Shown: positions 5,412 to 12,407, counted from the stretch's first letter. The stretch: DNA of 13,280 nt from Microbacteriaceae bacterium (GCA_003454135.1 DMKW01000196.1:8570-21849); one strand, 5' to 3'. Translations and numbers: made by a program. Notes: a model not told the origin generated them from the letters alone.

Positions 5412-7843
5412 CGGACCAGCTCTCCCCAGCCGAACGCTTCGCCGCATCCAAGTCCCGCCAGGGCTCGCCGCGGCTCGAGCGCTTCCGCAGCAACCTCTCC
5501 TTCGACCTCGACCCGTTCCAGATCGCGTCGTGCGTGGCTCTCGAGAACGGTGACAGCGTGCTCGTCGCTGCCCCCACCGGCGCAGGAAAGACGATCGTCG
5601 CGGAATTCGCGGTGTATCTCGCGATGCAGGATCCCCGCGCCAAGGTCTTCTACACGGCGCCGATGAAGGCGCTGAGCAACCAGAAGTTCCAGGAGTTCGT
5701 GGCCGAATACGGCGCGGCCGACGTCGGGCTGCTCACCGGCGACACGAACATCAACTCCGGAGCACGCGTCGTCGTCATGACGACCGAAGTACTTCGCAAC
5801 ATGCTTTACGCCGATTCCGACCTGCTGCACGACCTGTCGTTCGTGATCATGGACGAGGTGCACTACCTCGCCGACCGGTTCCGCGGGGCCGTGTGGGAAG
5901 AGGTGATCATCCACTTGCCGCAGAGCGTGCGGCTCGTCTCCCTGAGCGCGACGGTGTCCAACGCCGAAGAATTCGGCGATTGGCTTCAGGCGGTTCGCGG
6001 CGAGACGGCCGTGATCGTGTCGGAGGAGCGCCCGGTGCCGCTCGACCAACACGTGATCATGCGCACCAAACTCATCGACCTGTTCGATTCCTCGGGACTC
6101 GCGGCGACAAACCGCGTGAATCCCGAGCTCGTGCAGATGGCCCGCTACGGCGGCCGCACACTCGGCTCGCGGCAGATGAAGGATGTCGGCCGGTACCACT
6201 CGCGCGGCGGACGCCCCAATGAACTCAAGATGGATCGGGCGGGCATCGTCAGGATGCTCGGCGAGCGCAACCTCCTGCCGGCGATCTTCTTCATCTTCAG
6301 TCGGATCGGCTGCGACCAGGCCGTGAAACAGGTGCTCCGCGCCGGGGTGCGGCTCACCACAGCCCCGGAGCGGGACGAGATCCGCGCGATCGTGGAGGAG
6401 CGCTGCCGAACCATCCTCGATGAAGACCTCGCGGTGCTCGGCTACTGGGAGTGGCTCGAGGGCCTGCAGCGTGGCGTCGCCGCCCACCACGCCGGAATGC
6501 TCCCCGCGTTCAAGGAGGTCGTGGAGGAGCTCTTCCAAAAAAAGCTCGTCAAGGCCGTGTTCGCCACGGAAACCCTCGCGCTCGGCATCAACATGCCGGC
6601 GAGAACCGTCGTGCTCGAGAAGCTCGAGAAGTTCAACGGCGAGGCGCGCGTGCCCATCACGCCTGGGGAGTACACCCAGCTCACGGGTCGCGCCGGACGT
6701 CGGGGCATCGACGTCGAGGGCCACTCGGTGATCCAGTGGCAGGACGGGCTCGACCCGCAGGCCGTGGCCTCGCTCGCCTCGCGCCGCACCTATCCGCTCA
6801 ACTCGAGCTTCTCGCCCACCTACAACATGGCCGTCAACCTCATCGAGCAGTTCGGGCGCGAACGCACTCGCGACATCCTCGAATCCTCCTTCGCCCAGTT
6901 CCAGGCCGACCGCGCCGTCGTCGACCTCGCCCGCAAGGTGCGCAGCCAGGACGAGTCGCTCCAGGGCTATGAGGAGGCGATGCGCTGCCACCTCGGCGAC
7001 TTCCGCGAGTACTACGGTATCCGTCGCGAACTCACGGACCTCGAACGCAAGGGCGCCGCTCGCGCCGACACGCAGAGTCGGGCCGATCACGAAAAGCGGC
7101 AGCACCAGCTGACAGCCCTGCGCAGGCGGCTCAAACAGCATCCGTGCCACGCCTGCAACGATCGCGAGGCACACGCACGCTGGGCGGAGCGCTGGTGGCG
7201 CCTCAAGAAACAGAGGGATGAGCTGAGCGCGCAGATTCGCAGCCGCACGGGAGCCGTCGCGAGAATCTTCGATCGCGTGTCGGACATCCTGCTCGAACTC
7301 GGCTATCTCGAGCGGTCGGACACCGGCGAGGTCACCGCCTCCGTGCACGGTCGCACCCTGCGTCGCATCTACGGCGAACGCGATTTGCTCGTCGCAGAGT
7401 GCCTGCGCCGCGGAGTCTGGAAAGACCTCGACCCGGCCGGCCTCGCCGCGATGGCGGCGGCCCTCGTGTATGAGCCGCGGAGGGACGAGGGACAAGCATC
7501 GGATCGCTACCTGCCGAAGGGCGCGTTCCGGCCCGCGTTCGAGAAGACGACGGACCTGTGGAGCAAGCTCGACGACATCGAGCGGGATCACAAACTCCCG
7601 GGAAGCAACCCGCTCTCCACCGGGCTGTCGCTCGCGATGAATCGCTGGGCGCAGGGGGTGTCGCTCGACGCCGTGCTGAGCGAGGCCGACCTCGCCGCCG
7701 GCGACTTCGTGCGCATGACCAAGCAGACGATCGACCTTCTCGACCAGCTCTCCGTCGTGGCGGACGGCCCCGTGGGACGCACCGCCCGCGCGGCACTCGA
7801 CGCGATCCGTCGTGGCATCGTCGCCTACTCATCCGTCGGCTGA
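5408..7843 (+). CDS. helY: HelY, Ski2/Mtr4-like DEAD/DEAH-box superfamily 2 helicase
   Basis: The 811-residue product is a Ski2-like helicase that uses ATP to unwind RNA or DNA; the physiological substrate of actinobacterial HelY is not settled. The Q-motif region is near residues 34-40. Motif I APTGAGKT is at 55-62, motif II DEVH at 149-152, and motif III SAT at 180-182. The second RecA domain has TETLALGINMP near 387-397 and motif VI QLTGRAGRRG at 424-433. A charged helical region follows, with a conserved-looking two-cysteine element HPCHAC at 578-583. The C-terminal DSHCT-type domain covers about 640-805. The gene overlaps tatC by four bases (ATGA), so expression is probably coupled to tatC. 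The same tatA-tatC-helY order occurs in mycobacteria. Internally, bases 6523-6569 resemble a programmed -1 frameshift site; this is described as a separate feature. Confidence 0.95.
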   Translation: MTDQLSPAERFAASKSRQGSPRLERFRSNLSFDLDPFQIASCVALENGDSVLVAAPTGAGKTIVAEFAVYLAMQDPRAKVFYTAPMKALSNQKFQEFVAEYGAADVGLLTGDTNINSGARVVVMTTEVLRNMLYADSDLLHDLSFVIMDEVHYLADRFRGAVWEEVIIHLPQSVRLVSLSATVSNAEEFGDWLQAVRGETAVIVSEERPVPLDQHVIMRTKLIDLFDSSGLAATNRVNPELVQMARYGGRTLGSRQMKDVGRYHSRGGRPNELKMDRAGIVRMLGERNLLPAIFFIFSRIGCDQAVKQVLRAGVRLTTAPERDEIRAIVEERCRTILDEDLAVLGYWEWLEGLQRGVAAHHAGMLPAFKEVVEELFQKKLVKAVFATETLALGINMPARTVVLEKLEKFNGEARVPITPGEYTQLTGRAGRRGIDVEGHSVIQWQDGLDPQAVASLASRRTYPLNSSFSPTYNMAVNLIEQFGRERTRDILESSFAQFQADRAVVDLARKVRSQDESLQGYEEAMRCHLGDFREYYGIRRELTDLERKGAARADTQSRADHEKRQHQLTALRRRLKQHPCHACNDREAHARWAERWWRLKKQRDELSAQIRSRTGAVARIFDRVSDILLELGYLERSDTGEVTASVHGRTLRRIYGERDLLVAECLRRGVWKDLDPAGLAAMAAALVYEPRRDEGQASDRYLPKGAFRPAFEKTTDLWSKLDDIERDHKLPGSNPLSTGLSLAMNRWAQGVSLDAVLSEADLAAGDFVRMTKQTIDLLDQLSVVADGPVGRTARAALDAIRRGIVAYSSVG
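6523..6569 (+). other. dnaX-like -1 frameshift architecture inside helY (candidate)
   Basis: Read in the helY frame, bases 6538-6544 form the heptamer A AAA AAG, the slippery sequence used for -1 frameshifting in E. coli dnaX. A strong Shine-Dalgarno-like GGAGGAG (6523-6529) ends eight bases upstream. A perfect five-base-pair stem with a five-base loop (CCGTG 6555-6559, CACGG 6565-6569) begins ten bases downstream. A -1 slip would continue in the other frame to a TGA at 6970-6972. That would give about 521 residues, keeping helicase motifs I-III and losing motifs IV-VI and the C-terminal domain. The codons CAA AAA are unusual choices in this G+C-rich gene, and this seems to be the longest A run in the window. 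The stem is short, and the protein sequence (E-E-L-F-Q-K-K-L) is conserved in the family, so coincidence is possible. Confidence 0.3.
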
Positions 7844-7855
7844 CCGAGGCGGTCA
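7841..7855. repeat. Small perfect hairpin TGACCG-AGG-CGGTCA at the helY stop
   Basis: The arms 7841-7846 and 7850-7855 pair perfectly around a three-base loop, and the left arm includes the helY stop codon. There is no T tract after it, so it would be at best a weak terminator. Its right arm reaches the -35 region of the candidate lnt promoter, so it could also be a protein-binding site. Confidence 0.3.
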
Positions 7856-7876
7856 CGACACGCGTTCGCGGCAATC

Positions 7877-7882
7877 TAGGCT
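7877..7882 (+). promoter_or_regulatory. Candidate -10 box (TAGGCT) giving a leaderless lnt mRNA
   Basis: TAGGCT matches TANNNT and ends six bases before the GTG at 7889. No ribosome site precedes that GTG. Transcription would start at or next to the start codon, as proposed for pafB. This places lnt-ppm1 in a unit separate from helY. Confidence 0.5.
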
Positions 7883-7888
7883 TATCCA

Positions 7889-9436
7889 GTGCGACAGAGG
7901 CCCGTCACCCCGCTACCCCTGTGGGCCGCCGTTCTCCTCTCCGCCGTCTCCGGCATTGTCAACTCGTTCGCGTTCCCCGGTCGCGGCTGGTGGCCGCTCG
8001 CGTTCGTCGGAACGGCAATGCTGCTCTGGGCACTGCGCGGCCGTCGGTTCTGGGCATCGCTGCTCGTCGGCGTTGTCGCCGGTTTCGCGTTCTTCGGCAA
8101 CCACATCCTGTGGCTTACCGTCTATCTCGGACCGGTGCCGTGGCTCGCGCTCGCGGGGCTCGAGGCGATCTTCTTCGCCTTCGGGGCGTCCCTTCTCGCC
8201 CTTGCCTGGCGATTCGTGCCCCGGCTCTGGCCGGGAGTCGCCGGCCGCCTGCTCGGGTTGCCCATGGTGCTCGGTGGCCTGTGGGTGGCGCGCGAGGCGC
8301 TCACGAGCGTCTGGCCGTACGGAGGCTTCTCGTGGGGCAGGCTCGCCTTCTCCCAGTCCGCGAGCCCGTTTGCGCCGCTCGTGGCGTGGCTCGGCATCTC
8401 CGGCCTGAGCTTCGTCATCGCCTTCCTGAGCGCCGTTCTTCTTCAAGCCTTCCTCGAGGTGCGGGTCGCGTGGACCGTGCGCGGCACCGTCGCCGGTTTC
8501 GCGTTCCTGCTTGCGCTCGCGATCCCGGCCTGGCCGGTGATCTCGGCCGGTTCCATCCGGGTGGCTGCCGTGCAGGGCAACTCCAACTCCGGCCTCTTCG
8601 CGCAGATCCAGCCGGGCGACAGCCTCGACGACCACCTTCAGGCGACGGTTCCCCTCTTCGGGCAGCGAGTGGATGTCGTGGTCTGGCCAGAAAACGCCTC
8701 GGACATCAACCCGCTCGAGAACAAACGCGCCGCTCAAACGCTCGACTACGTGTCTGGGGCGATGAATGCCCCCCTCGTCACCGGCACCATCACTGGAGAC
8801 GACAAGGGCCGCACCTTCAACAGCCTGCTGCTGTGGGAAGACGGCAAGGGTGCCGTGGACCAGTATGACAAGATCCATCCCGTTCCATTCGCGGAATATC
8901 TGCCGGACCGCGCGTTCTGGTACCCCCTCGCGCCGAGCCTCTTTGACCTCGTGCCGCGGGACTACTCCTTCGGCACGCGCGACAACGTCTTCGACATCAA
9001 CGGTGCCGTCGCGGGCCTCGCGATCTGCTTCGACATCGTCGATGACACGCTCATCAGCCAGATGCTCCGCGACGGCGCCGAATTTATCATCGCGCCAACC
9101 AACAACGCGGACTTCGGACACACCGACGAGAGCAGCCAGCAGGTCGGAATTGCGCGGCTACGTGCGATCGAGACCGGGCGCAGTGTCGTCAACGCGTCGA
9201 CCGTCGGGGTGAGCGCCATGTTCGCCCCGGACGGCCGGGTGATCTCGCAACTGCCGACCTTCCGCGCCGGATCGATGGTCGAGGATGTCCCGCTCAGCCA
9301 CACCACGACGCCCGCGACCGTGATCGGGCGGGGCATCGAGTGGCTCGTGTCGGGTCTCGGTATTGCCGGCCTCGCCCTCGCGATGCTGTTTGCGCCGATC
9401 GCGACTCGCGCCCCCCGGAAGGAAGCCCATGGCTGA
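7889..9436 (+). CDS. lnt: Apolipoprotein N-acyltransferase Lnt
   Basis: The 515-residue product is an integral membrane enzyme that adds a third acyl chain to the N-terminal cysteine of lipoproteins. Hydrophobic segments fill about residues 9-110, 120-135, 162-188 and 196-216. A nitrilase-type catalytic domain spans about 223-470, and a last transmembrane helix covers about 484-505. The catalytic triad is visible: Glu268 in WPENASD, Lys328 in DKIHPVPFAEYLP, and Cys380 in AICFDI. Glu336, matching the fourth essential acid of E. coli Lnt, is present. The two residues after the cysteine are Phe-Asp, where E. coli has Tyr-Glu; both changes are conservative. GTG 7889 is chosen because a -10 box lies directly ahead and the first membrane segment follows at once. 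The stop overlaps the ppm1 start by eight bases. In M. tuberculosis the two activities are fused in one protein; here they are separate, coupled genes. Confidence 0.93.
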   Translation: MRQRPVTPLPLWAAVLLSAVSGIVNSFAFPGRGWWPLAFVGTAMLLWALRGRRFWASLLVGVVAGFAFFGNHILWLTVYLGPVPWLALAGLEAIFFAFGASLLALAWRFVPRLWPGVAGRLLGLPMVLGGLWVAREALTSVWPYGGFSWGRLAFSQSASPFAPLVAWLGISGLSFVIAFLSAVLLQAFLEVRVAWTVRGTVAGFAFLLALAIPAWPVISAGSIRVAAVQGNSNSGLFAQIQPGDSLDDHLQATVPLFGQRVDVVVWPENASDINPLENKRAAQTLDYVSGAMNAPLVTGTITGDDKGRTFNSLLLWEDGKGAVDQYDKIHPVPFAEYLPDRAFWYPLAPSLFDLVPRDYSFGTRDNVFDINGAVAGLAICFDIVDDTLISQMLRDGAEFIIAPTNNADFGHTDESSQQVGIARLRAIETGRSVVNASTVGVSAMFAPDGRVISQLPTFRAGSMVEDVPLSHTTTPATVIGRGIEWLVSGLGIAGLALAMLFAPIATRAPRKEAHG

Positions 9437-10151
9437 GACCCTCGTGATCCTGCCCACCTACAACGAGATCGAGAGTCTCGCGTCGGTGATCGGGCGCATC
9501 AGGCAGTCGGTGCCGCTTGCGGACGTGCTCATTGTCGACGATTCGAGCCCCGACGGCACCGGGGAGCTCGCCGAGAAGCTCGCCGCCGAGGACCCGGGAC
9601 TCTCGGTGCTGCACCGCACCGCGAAGGAGGGTCTCGGCCGCGCCTACCTCGCCGGATTCGATTTCGCCCTGGAGCAGGACTACCTCTACGTCGTGGAGAT
9701 CGACGCAGACGGCTCGCACGATCCGGCAGAGCTTCCGGCGATGATCGAACTCGCCAGGGCCGGGGCCGACCTCGTCATCGGATCGCGCTGGGTGCCGGGG
9801 GGATCGGTGCGCAACTGGCCGTGGCTGCGACAGGCGATCTCGCGGCTCGGCAACTCTTACGCGCGCGCCGCGCTGCGTTCGGACATCCGGGACATCACCT
9901 CCGGCTTTCGGGTCTTCAAGGCCGAGGCCCTGCGCTCGCTGCACCTGTCCGCGGTGTCGTCGCAGGGCTATTGCTTTCAGGTCGAACTCGCGTGGAGGCT
10001 CGAACGGAACGGGGGAGTCGTGGTCGAGAGTCCCATCATCTTCGTCGAACGTGCGGCCGGACGATCGAAGATGCACCTCGGCATCGTCATCGAGGCTCTC
10101 GTTCGCGTCACGATCTGGGGCATCGCCCCTCCGCGCCGCGCCCGCCGCTGA
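9429..10151 (+). CDS. ppm1: Polyprenol monophosphomannose synthase (GT2 family)
   Basis: The 240-residue product transfers mannose from GDP-mannose to polyprenyl phosphate, making the donor for protein O-mannosylation and for mannosylated lipoglycans on the outer face of the membrane. It is a family-2 glycosyltransferase of the DPM1 type. It has the N-terminal nucleotide-binding start ILPTYNE (7-13), DDSSPDG (37-43), the metal-binding DADGSHDP (92-99), GSRWVPGG (118-125), and the lipid-side GRSKM (211-215). No transmembrane segment is obvious, so membrane contact is probably peripheral or through Lnt. The start is ATG 9429, preceded by AAGGA at 9419-9423 and overlapping lnt by eight bases; an upstream in-frame ATG at 9363 lies inside the last lnt helix region and lacks family similarity. 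The gene is the last of the plus-strand run and is followed by a bidirectional terminator. Confidence 0.93.
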   Translation: MAETLVILPTYNEIESLASVIGRIRQSVPLADVLIVDDSSPDGTGELAEKLAAEDPGLSVLHRTAKEGLGRAYLAGFDFALEQDYLYVVEIDADGSHDPAELPAMIELARAGADLVIGSRWVPGGSVRNWPWLRQAISRLGNSYARAALRSDIRDITSGFRVFKAEALRSLHLSAVSSQGYCFQVELAWRLERNGGVVVESPIIFVERAAGRSKMHLGIVIEALVRVTIWGIAPPRRARR

Positions 10152-10163
10152 CGCCACAAAGAC

Positions 10164-10195
10164 AAACGCGCCGCAGCCGAGGCTGCGACGCGTTT
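10164..10195. terminator. Bidirectional intrinsic terminator between ppm1 and rbpA
   Basis: A long stem pairs 10164-10178 with 10181-10195: fifteen positions with one mismatch (C10171 against A10188) and a tight loop. It starts with AAA and ends with TTT, so both strands present a G+C-rich stem followed by a short T tract. It lies 12 bases after the ppm1 stop and 24 bases beyond the rbpA stop, where convergent transcripts would both end. A second small repeat, GACCT-N4-AGGTC at 10208-10221, overlaps the rbpA stop and may add to it. Confidence 0.8.
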
Positions 10196-10219
10196 AGCGT
10201 GTAAGTCGACCTGTCGAGG

Positions 10220-10585
10220 TCAAGCGCCGATCTTGTGCTGGCCCTTGCGCGCCCGCAGAAAGTCGAGACGTTCCTGGAGCAGCTCTTCGAGTTCGACGCG
10301 CGTGCGCCGCTCGAGCAGCATGTCCCAGTGGGTGCGCGGCACCTTCGCGTCGGAAGGTTCCGGCTCGACCTGCACCCCTGCTTCGTCCAACAATCGGCCT
10401 TCCTGGCCGCTCTTCGGGGACTCCCAAACGGTGGGAACGTCAGCGTCTGCCGAGAACGTCACCTCAAAAGTTGATCCGTCAGCGGCTTGGTACGTGCTCT
10501 TCTTTCGCGGGGAGAAGGTAACGCCTTCTTCACTCTGAAGGCTCTGGGATCCGAGCCTCATTCCGCGCAAACTGCGATCCGCCAT
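10220..10585 (-). CDS. rbpA: RNA polymerase-binding protein RbpA
   Basis: The 121-residue product binds RNA polymerase and the principal sigma factor and stabilises promoter opening in actinobacteria. The N-terminal tail contains MADRSLRGMRLGSQS, typical of the family. The core domain follows at about residues 25-75 (TFEVTFSADADVPTVWE). The basic linker and sigma-interaction helices lie at about 80-115, with VPRTHWDMLLERR and the acidic ELEELLQERLDFLRARKG. Positions where some RbpAs carry zinc-binding cysteines are non-cysteine here (WESPKSGQEG), so this is a zinc-free type. I choose the ATG at 10585 rather than an in-frame ATG at 10675, because the family N terminus starts there and a strong ribosome site AGAGAGGA sits seven bases upstream. 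The gene converges on ppm1 and lies 93 bases downstream of the phosphodiesterase gene on the same strand. Confidence 0.94.
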   Translation of the reverse strand: MADRSLRGMRLGSQSLQSEEGVTFSPRKKSTYQAADGSTFEVTFSADADVPTVWESPKSGQEGRLLDEAGVQVEPEPSDAKVPRTHWDMLLERRTRVELEELLQERLDFLRARKGQHKIGA

Positions 10586-10592
10586 TGTGTGG

Positions 10593-10600
10593 TCCTCTCT
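10593..10600 (-). promoter_or_regulatory. Ribosome binding site of rbpA, deciding its start
   Basis: On the minus strand AGAGAGGA lies seven bases before the ATG at 10585. The longer in-frame reading from 10675 would place this site inside the coding region and would add about 30 residues that do not resemble RbpA. Confidence 0.75.
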
Positions 10601-10615
10601 CGCGATGCATTCACA

Positions 10616-10648
10616 GTTATAAACCCCGAAGCTGGACGTATCCTTTCC
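10616..10648 (-). promoter_or_regulatory. Candidate rbpA promoter, with overlapping housekeeping and SigR/SigE-like elements
   Basis: On the minus strand TATAAC (10621-10616) could be a housekeeping -10 box about 30 bases before the rbpA start. The same region holds GGAAA (10648-10644), then 19 bases, then GTT (10624-10622). This resembles the GGAAT-N18/19-GTT pattern of ECF sigma factors of the SigR/SigH class. rbpA is a known SigR target in Streptomyces, which makes the match plausible but not proven. Confidence 0.4.
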
Positions 10649-10678
10649 ATCGCGCGGACTTCCCAGCGTGTTCACAGG

Positions 10679-11452
10679 CTACTCGCGGAAGATTGACCTC
10701 TTTTTGACCAAATCCAGCGCGAGGTCCGAGCGGTCGGTGACGATGCCGTCCACGCCGAGGTCGAGAAGCCGCGCCATCTCGTCCACGTCGTTGACCGTCC
10801 ACACGTGAATCTCGACGCCGGCGTCGTGGAAGGCGCGGATCGTGCGCGGGGTCAGCACGCGCAAGCCTCGCACCGCCTCGGGCACCTGCACAGCATCGAC
10901 TCGCGCGAGTGCGCGCCGAACGACGGGCCCGACCCCCAGCTTCGCCGCGGCGAGGGCAAGGGCGAGCGTCGCCGCGGATGCGGAGGTCGCCACCCCGGGA
11001 AGCCCACGAAGCGCCTCGCGACGCCGAGACTCGCCGAACGACGTGACCAGCACTCTCGACGTCGCTCGAGCCGCGCGGATCGCCTCAACCGCCGGCAGAA
11101 CCGAGGCCGACGACTTCAGGTCGATGTTGAAACACGCGTGCGGAAACGTGTCGAGCGCGTCGGCGAGTGTCGCGAACGTCTGGCCGTGACCGAGGTCGAC
11201 ACGCTTGAGTTCCGCGACCGTGAGCCGGTCGATTCGCGTGGGACGGCCGACGATGCGCTCCAGATCGGCATCGTGGCTGAGGATGGCGACGCCGTCGAGC
11301 GACGCATGCACGTCGGTCTCGAGATGGGTGACACCGATCGACAGCGCCTTGAGAAAGGCGAGCAGGGTGTTTTCCGGCGCCTCGATGGCGAGCCCGCGGT
11401 GGGCGAGGATGCGCGGGGGAGCGGAGGCGAAGTAAGCATTACCAACGACCAC
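10679..11452 (-). CDS. Glycerophosphodiester phosphodiesterase (GDPD family), cytoplasmic
   Basis: The 257-residue product hydrolyses glycerophosphodiesters to glycerol 3-phosphate and an alcohol, using a metal-bound TIM barrel. The catalytic pair H18-R19 lies in ILAHRGL, followed by APENTLLAF. Metal ligands E45 and D47 are in LETDVH, and the second catalytic histidine is H60 in ILSHDADL. NIDLK (109-113), VWTVND (217-222) and the closing GVDGIVTD (233-240) complete the family pattern. There is no signal peptide, so it should be cytoplasmic. The start is doubtful: the only nearby in-frame start is GTG 11452, which has no ribosome site and lies in the stem of a hairpin. A GTG at 11512 would overlap the stomatin gene by 23 bases. 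The gene lies 37 bases after the stomatin gene and may be read from its transcript. Confidence 0.88.
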   Translation of the reverse strand: MVVGNAYFASAPPRILAHRGLAIEAPENTLLAFLKALSIGVTHLETDVHASLDGVAILSHDADLERIVGRPTRIDRLTVAELKRVDLGHGQTFATLADALDTFPHACFNIDLKSSASVLPAVEAIRAARATSRVLVTSFGESRRREALRGLPGVATSASAATLALALAAAKLGVGPVVRRALARVDAVQVPEAVRGLRVLTPRTIRAFHDAGVEIHVWTVNDVDEMARLLDLGVDGIVTDRSDLALDLVKKRSIFRE

Positions 11453-11479
11453 GGGCCGGTTCGCGTGAGACCGGCCCGT
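11451..11479 (-). terminator. Ten-base-pair hairpin after the stomatin gene, overlapping the GDPD start
   Basis: ACGGGCCGGT (11451-11460) and ACCGGCCCGT (11470-11479) pair perfectly around a nine-base loop. On the minus strand it follows the stomatin stop by ten bases, but it is followed by GGTCGTTGG rather than a T tract. It could be a terminator without a U tract, a transcript-stabilising 3' structure, or a structure that controls translation of the downstream gene. The first two bases of the proposed GTG start of GDPD (11452-11451) are inside the stem. Confidence 0.55.
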
Positions 11480-11489
11480 CTTGTCGTGC

Positions 11490-12407
11490 CTACGCGCTTG
11501 GCGGGGTTCCACCCTGGTTTCCCATGAAGCCTTTGCTGATGCTCTTGATTGCCTCGGTGAGCTCAGAAGGCACGATCCAGAGCTTGTTGGAGTCGCCCTG
11601 GGCGATCTTCGGCAGCATCTGCAGGTACTGGTAGGCCAGCAGTTTGCTGTCTGGGTCACCTTTGTGGATTGCCCCGAAGACGGTGGTGATGGCCTGGGCC
11701 TCGCCCTCGGCCCGCAGCACCTGCGCCTTGGCCCAGCCCTCGGCTTCGAGGATGGCCGCCTGGCGAGAGCCTTCGGCCTGCAGGATCGCGGCCTGCTTCG
11801 TTCCCTCGGCCGTGAGGATCTGCGCGCGACGATCACGCTCGGCGCGCATCTGCTTCTCCATCGAATCCTGAATCGAGAGCGGCGGATCGATCGCCTTGAG
11901 CTCGACGCGGCCGACCCGGATGCCCCACTTGCCCGTCGCCTCGTCGAGCACGATGCGCAACTGGCCATTGATGTTGTCGCGGCTGGTGAGAGCCTCCTCA
12001 AGATTCAACCCACCGACGACGTTGCGGAGGGTCGTGGTCGTGAGTTGCTCGACGGCACCCAGGTAGTTGGCGATCTCGTAGGTCGCGGCCCGCGCATCCG
12101 TCACCTGGAAGTAGACGACGGTGTCGATCGAGACGACAAGGTTGTCTTCGGTGATGACGGGCTGAGGCGGGAAGGAGACGACCTGTTCGCGCATGTCGAT
12201 GAGCGGTCTCACCCGGTCGACGAATGGCACGAGGATGTTGAGGCCGGGCAGGAGCGTCTTGTGATACTTACCGAGGCGTTCGACGACGCCTGCCCGCGCC
12301 TGCGGGATGATCTTCACCGCCCTGAACAGGATCACCAACACGAAGATCGCCACGATCACGACGACGATCACAAGGATGACCTGCCCGAAGAGTGCGCCAA
12401 TGGTCAC
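11490..12407 (-). CDS. Stomatin/SPFH (band 7) membrane-anchored protein
   Basis: The 305-residue product has an N-terminal transmembrane helix (about residues 8-29) and then a prohibitin-homology (SPFH) domain at about 30-190, with GVVERLGKYHKTLLPGLN and the PPLSIQDSMEKQMRAERDRRA boundary split over 175-195. A long helix follows. It carries four AEG triplets spaced exactly eleven residues apart (200, 211, 222, 233), a hendecad coiled-coil pattern. Such proteins oligomerise into membrane microdomain scaffolds; bacterial members pair with NfeD. The start is GTG 12407 with AAAGGA seven bases upstream. The start codon overlaps the nfeD stop as GTGA (12407-12404), so translation is coupled. An ATG-free, low-complexity C terminus ends in GGTPPSA. 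QmcA/YbbK-type membership is likely; the cellular target is unknown. Confidence 0.92.
   Translation of the reverse strand: MTIGALFGQVILVIVVVIVAIFVLVILFRAVKIIPQARAGVVERLGKYHKTLLPGLNILVPFVDRVRPLIDMREQVVSFPPQPVITEDNLVVSIDTVVYFQVTDARAATYEIANYLGAVEQLTTTTLRNVVGGLNLEEALTSRDNINGQLRIVLDEATGKWGIRVGRVELKAIDPPLSIQDSMEKQMRAERDRRAQILTAEGTKQAAILQAEGSRQAAILEAEGWAKAQVLRAEGEAQAITTVFGAIHKGDPDSKLLAYQYLQMLPKIAQGDSNKLWIVPSELTEAIKSISKGFMGNQGGTPPSA

Noticed and set aside
5312..7591. Open reading frame of 759 codons on the minus strand, antisense to helY
   Set aside because: It lies opposite a strongly supported helicase gene. The translation is His/Arg/Glu/Val-rich with no motif, as expected for a shadow frame in high-GC DNA.
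7558..8868. 436-codon plus-strand frame across the helY-lnt junction
   Set aside because: Its arginine/proline-rich translation has no recognisable domain and overlaps the well-supported helY end and the Lnt membrane region.
7913..9121. 402-codon minus-strand frame antisense to lnt
   Set aside because: Low-complexity charged translation opposite a catalytically intact lnt gene; no ribosome site or family motif.
11432..11442. Short repeat GTAA-GCA-TTAC near the GDPD start, considered as an operator or -10 box
   Set aside because: The arms are only four bases, no hexamer fits TANNNT on the minus strand, and it lies inside the coding region if GTG 11452 is the start.
11453..12001. Upstream extension of the GDPD reading frame to 12001
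   Set aside because: The added 183 residues are serine/arginine-rich shadow sequence within the stomatin gene; GDPD similarity begins only near 11450.
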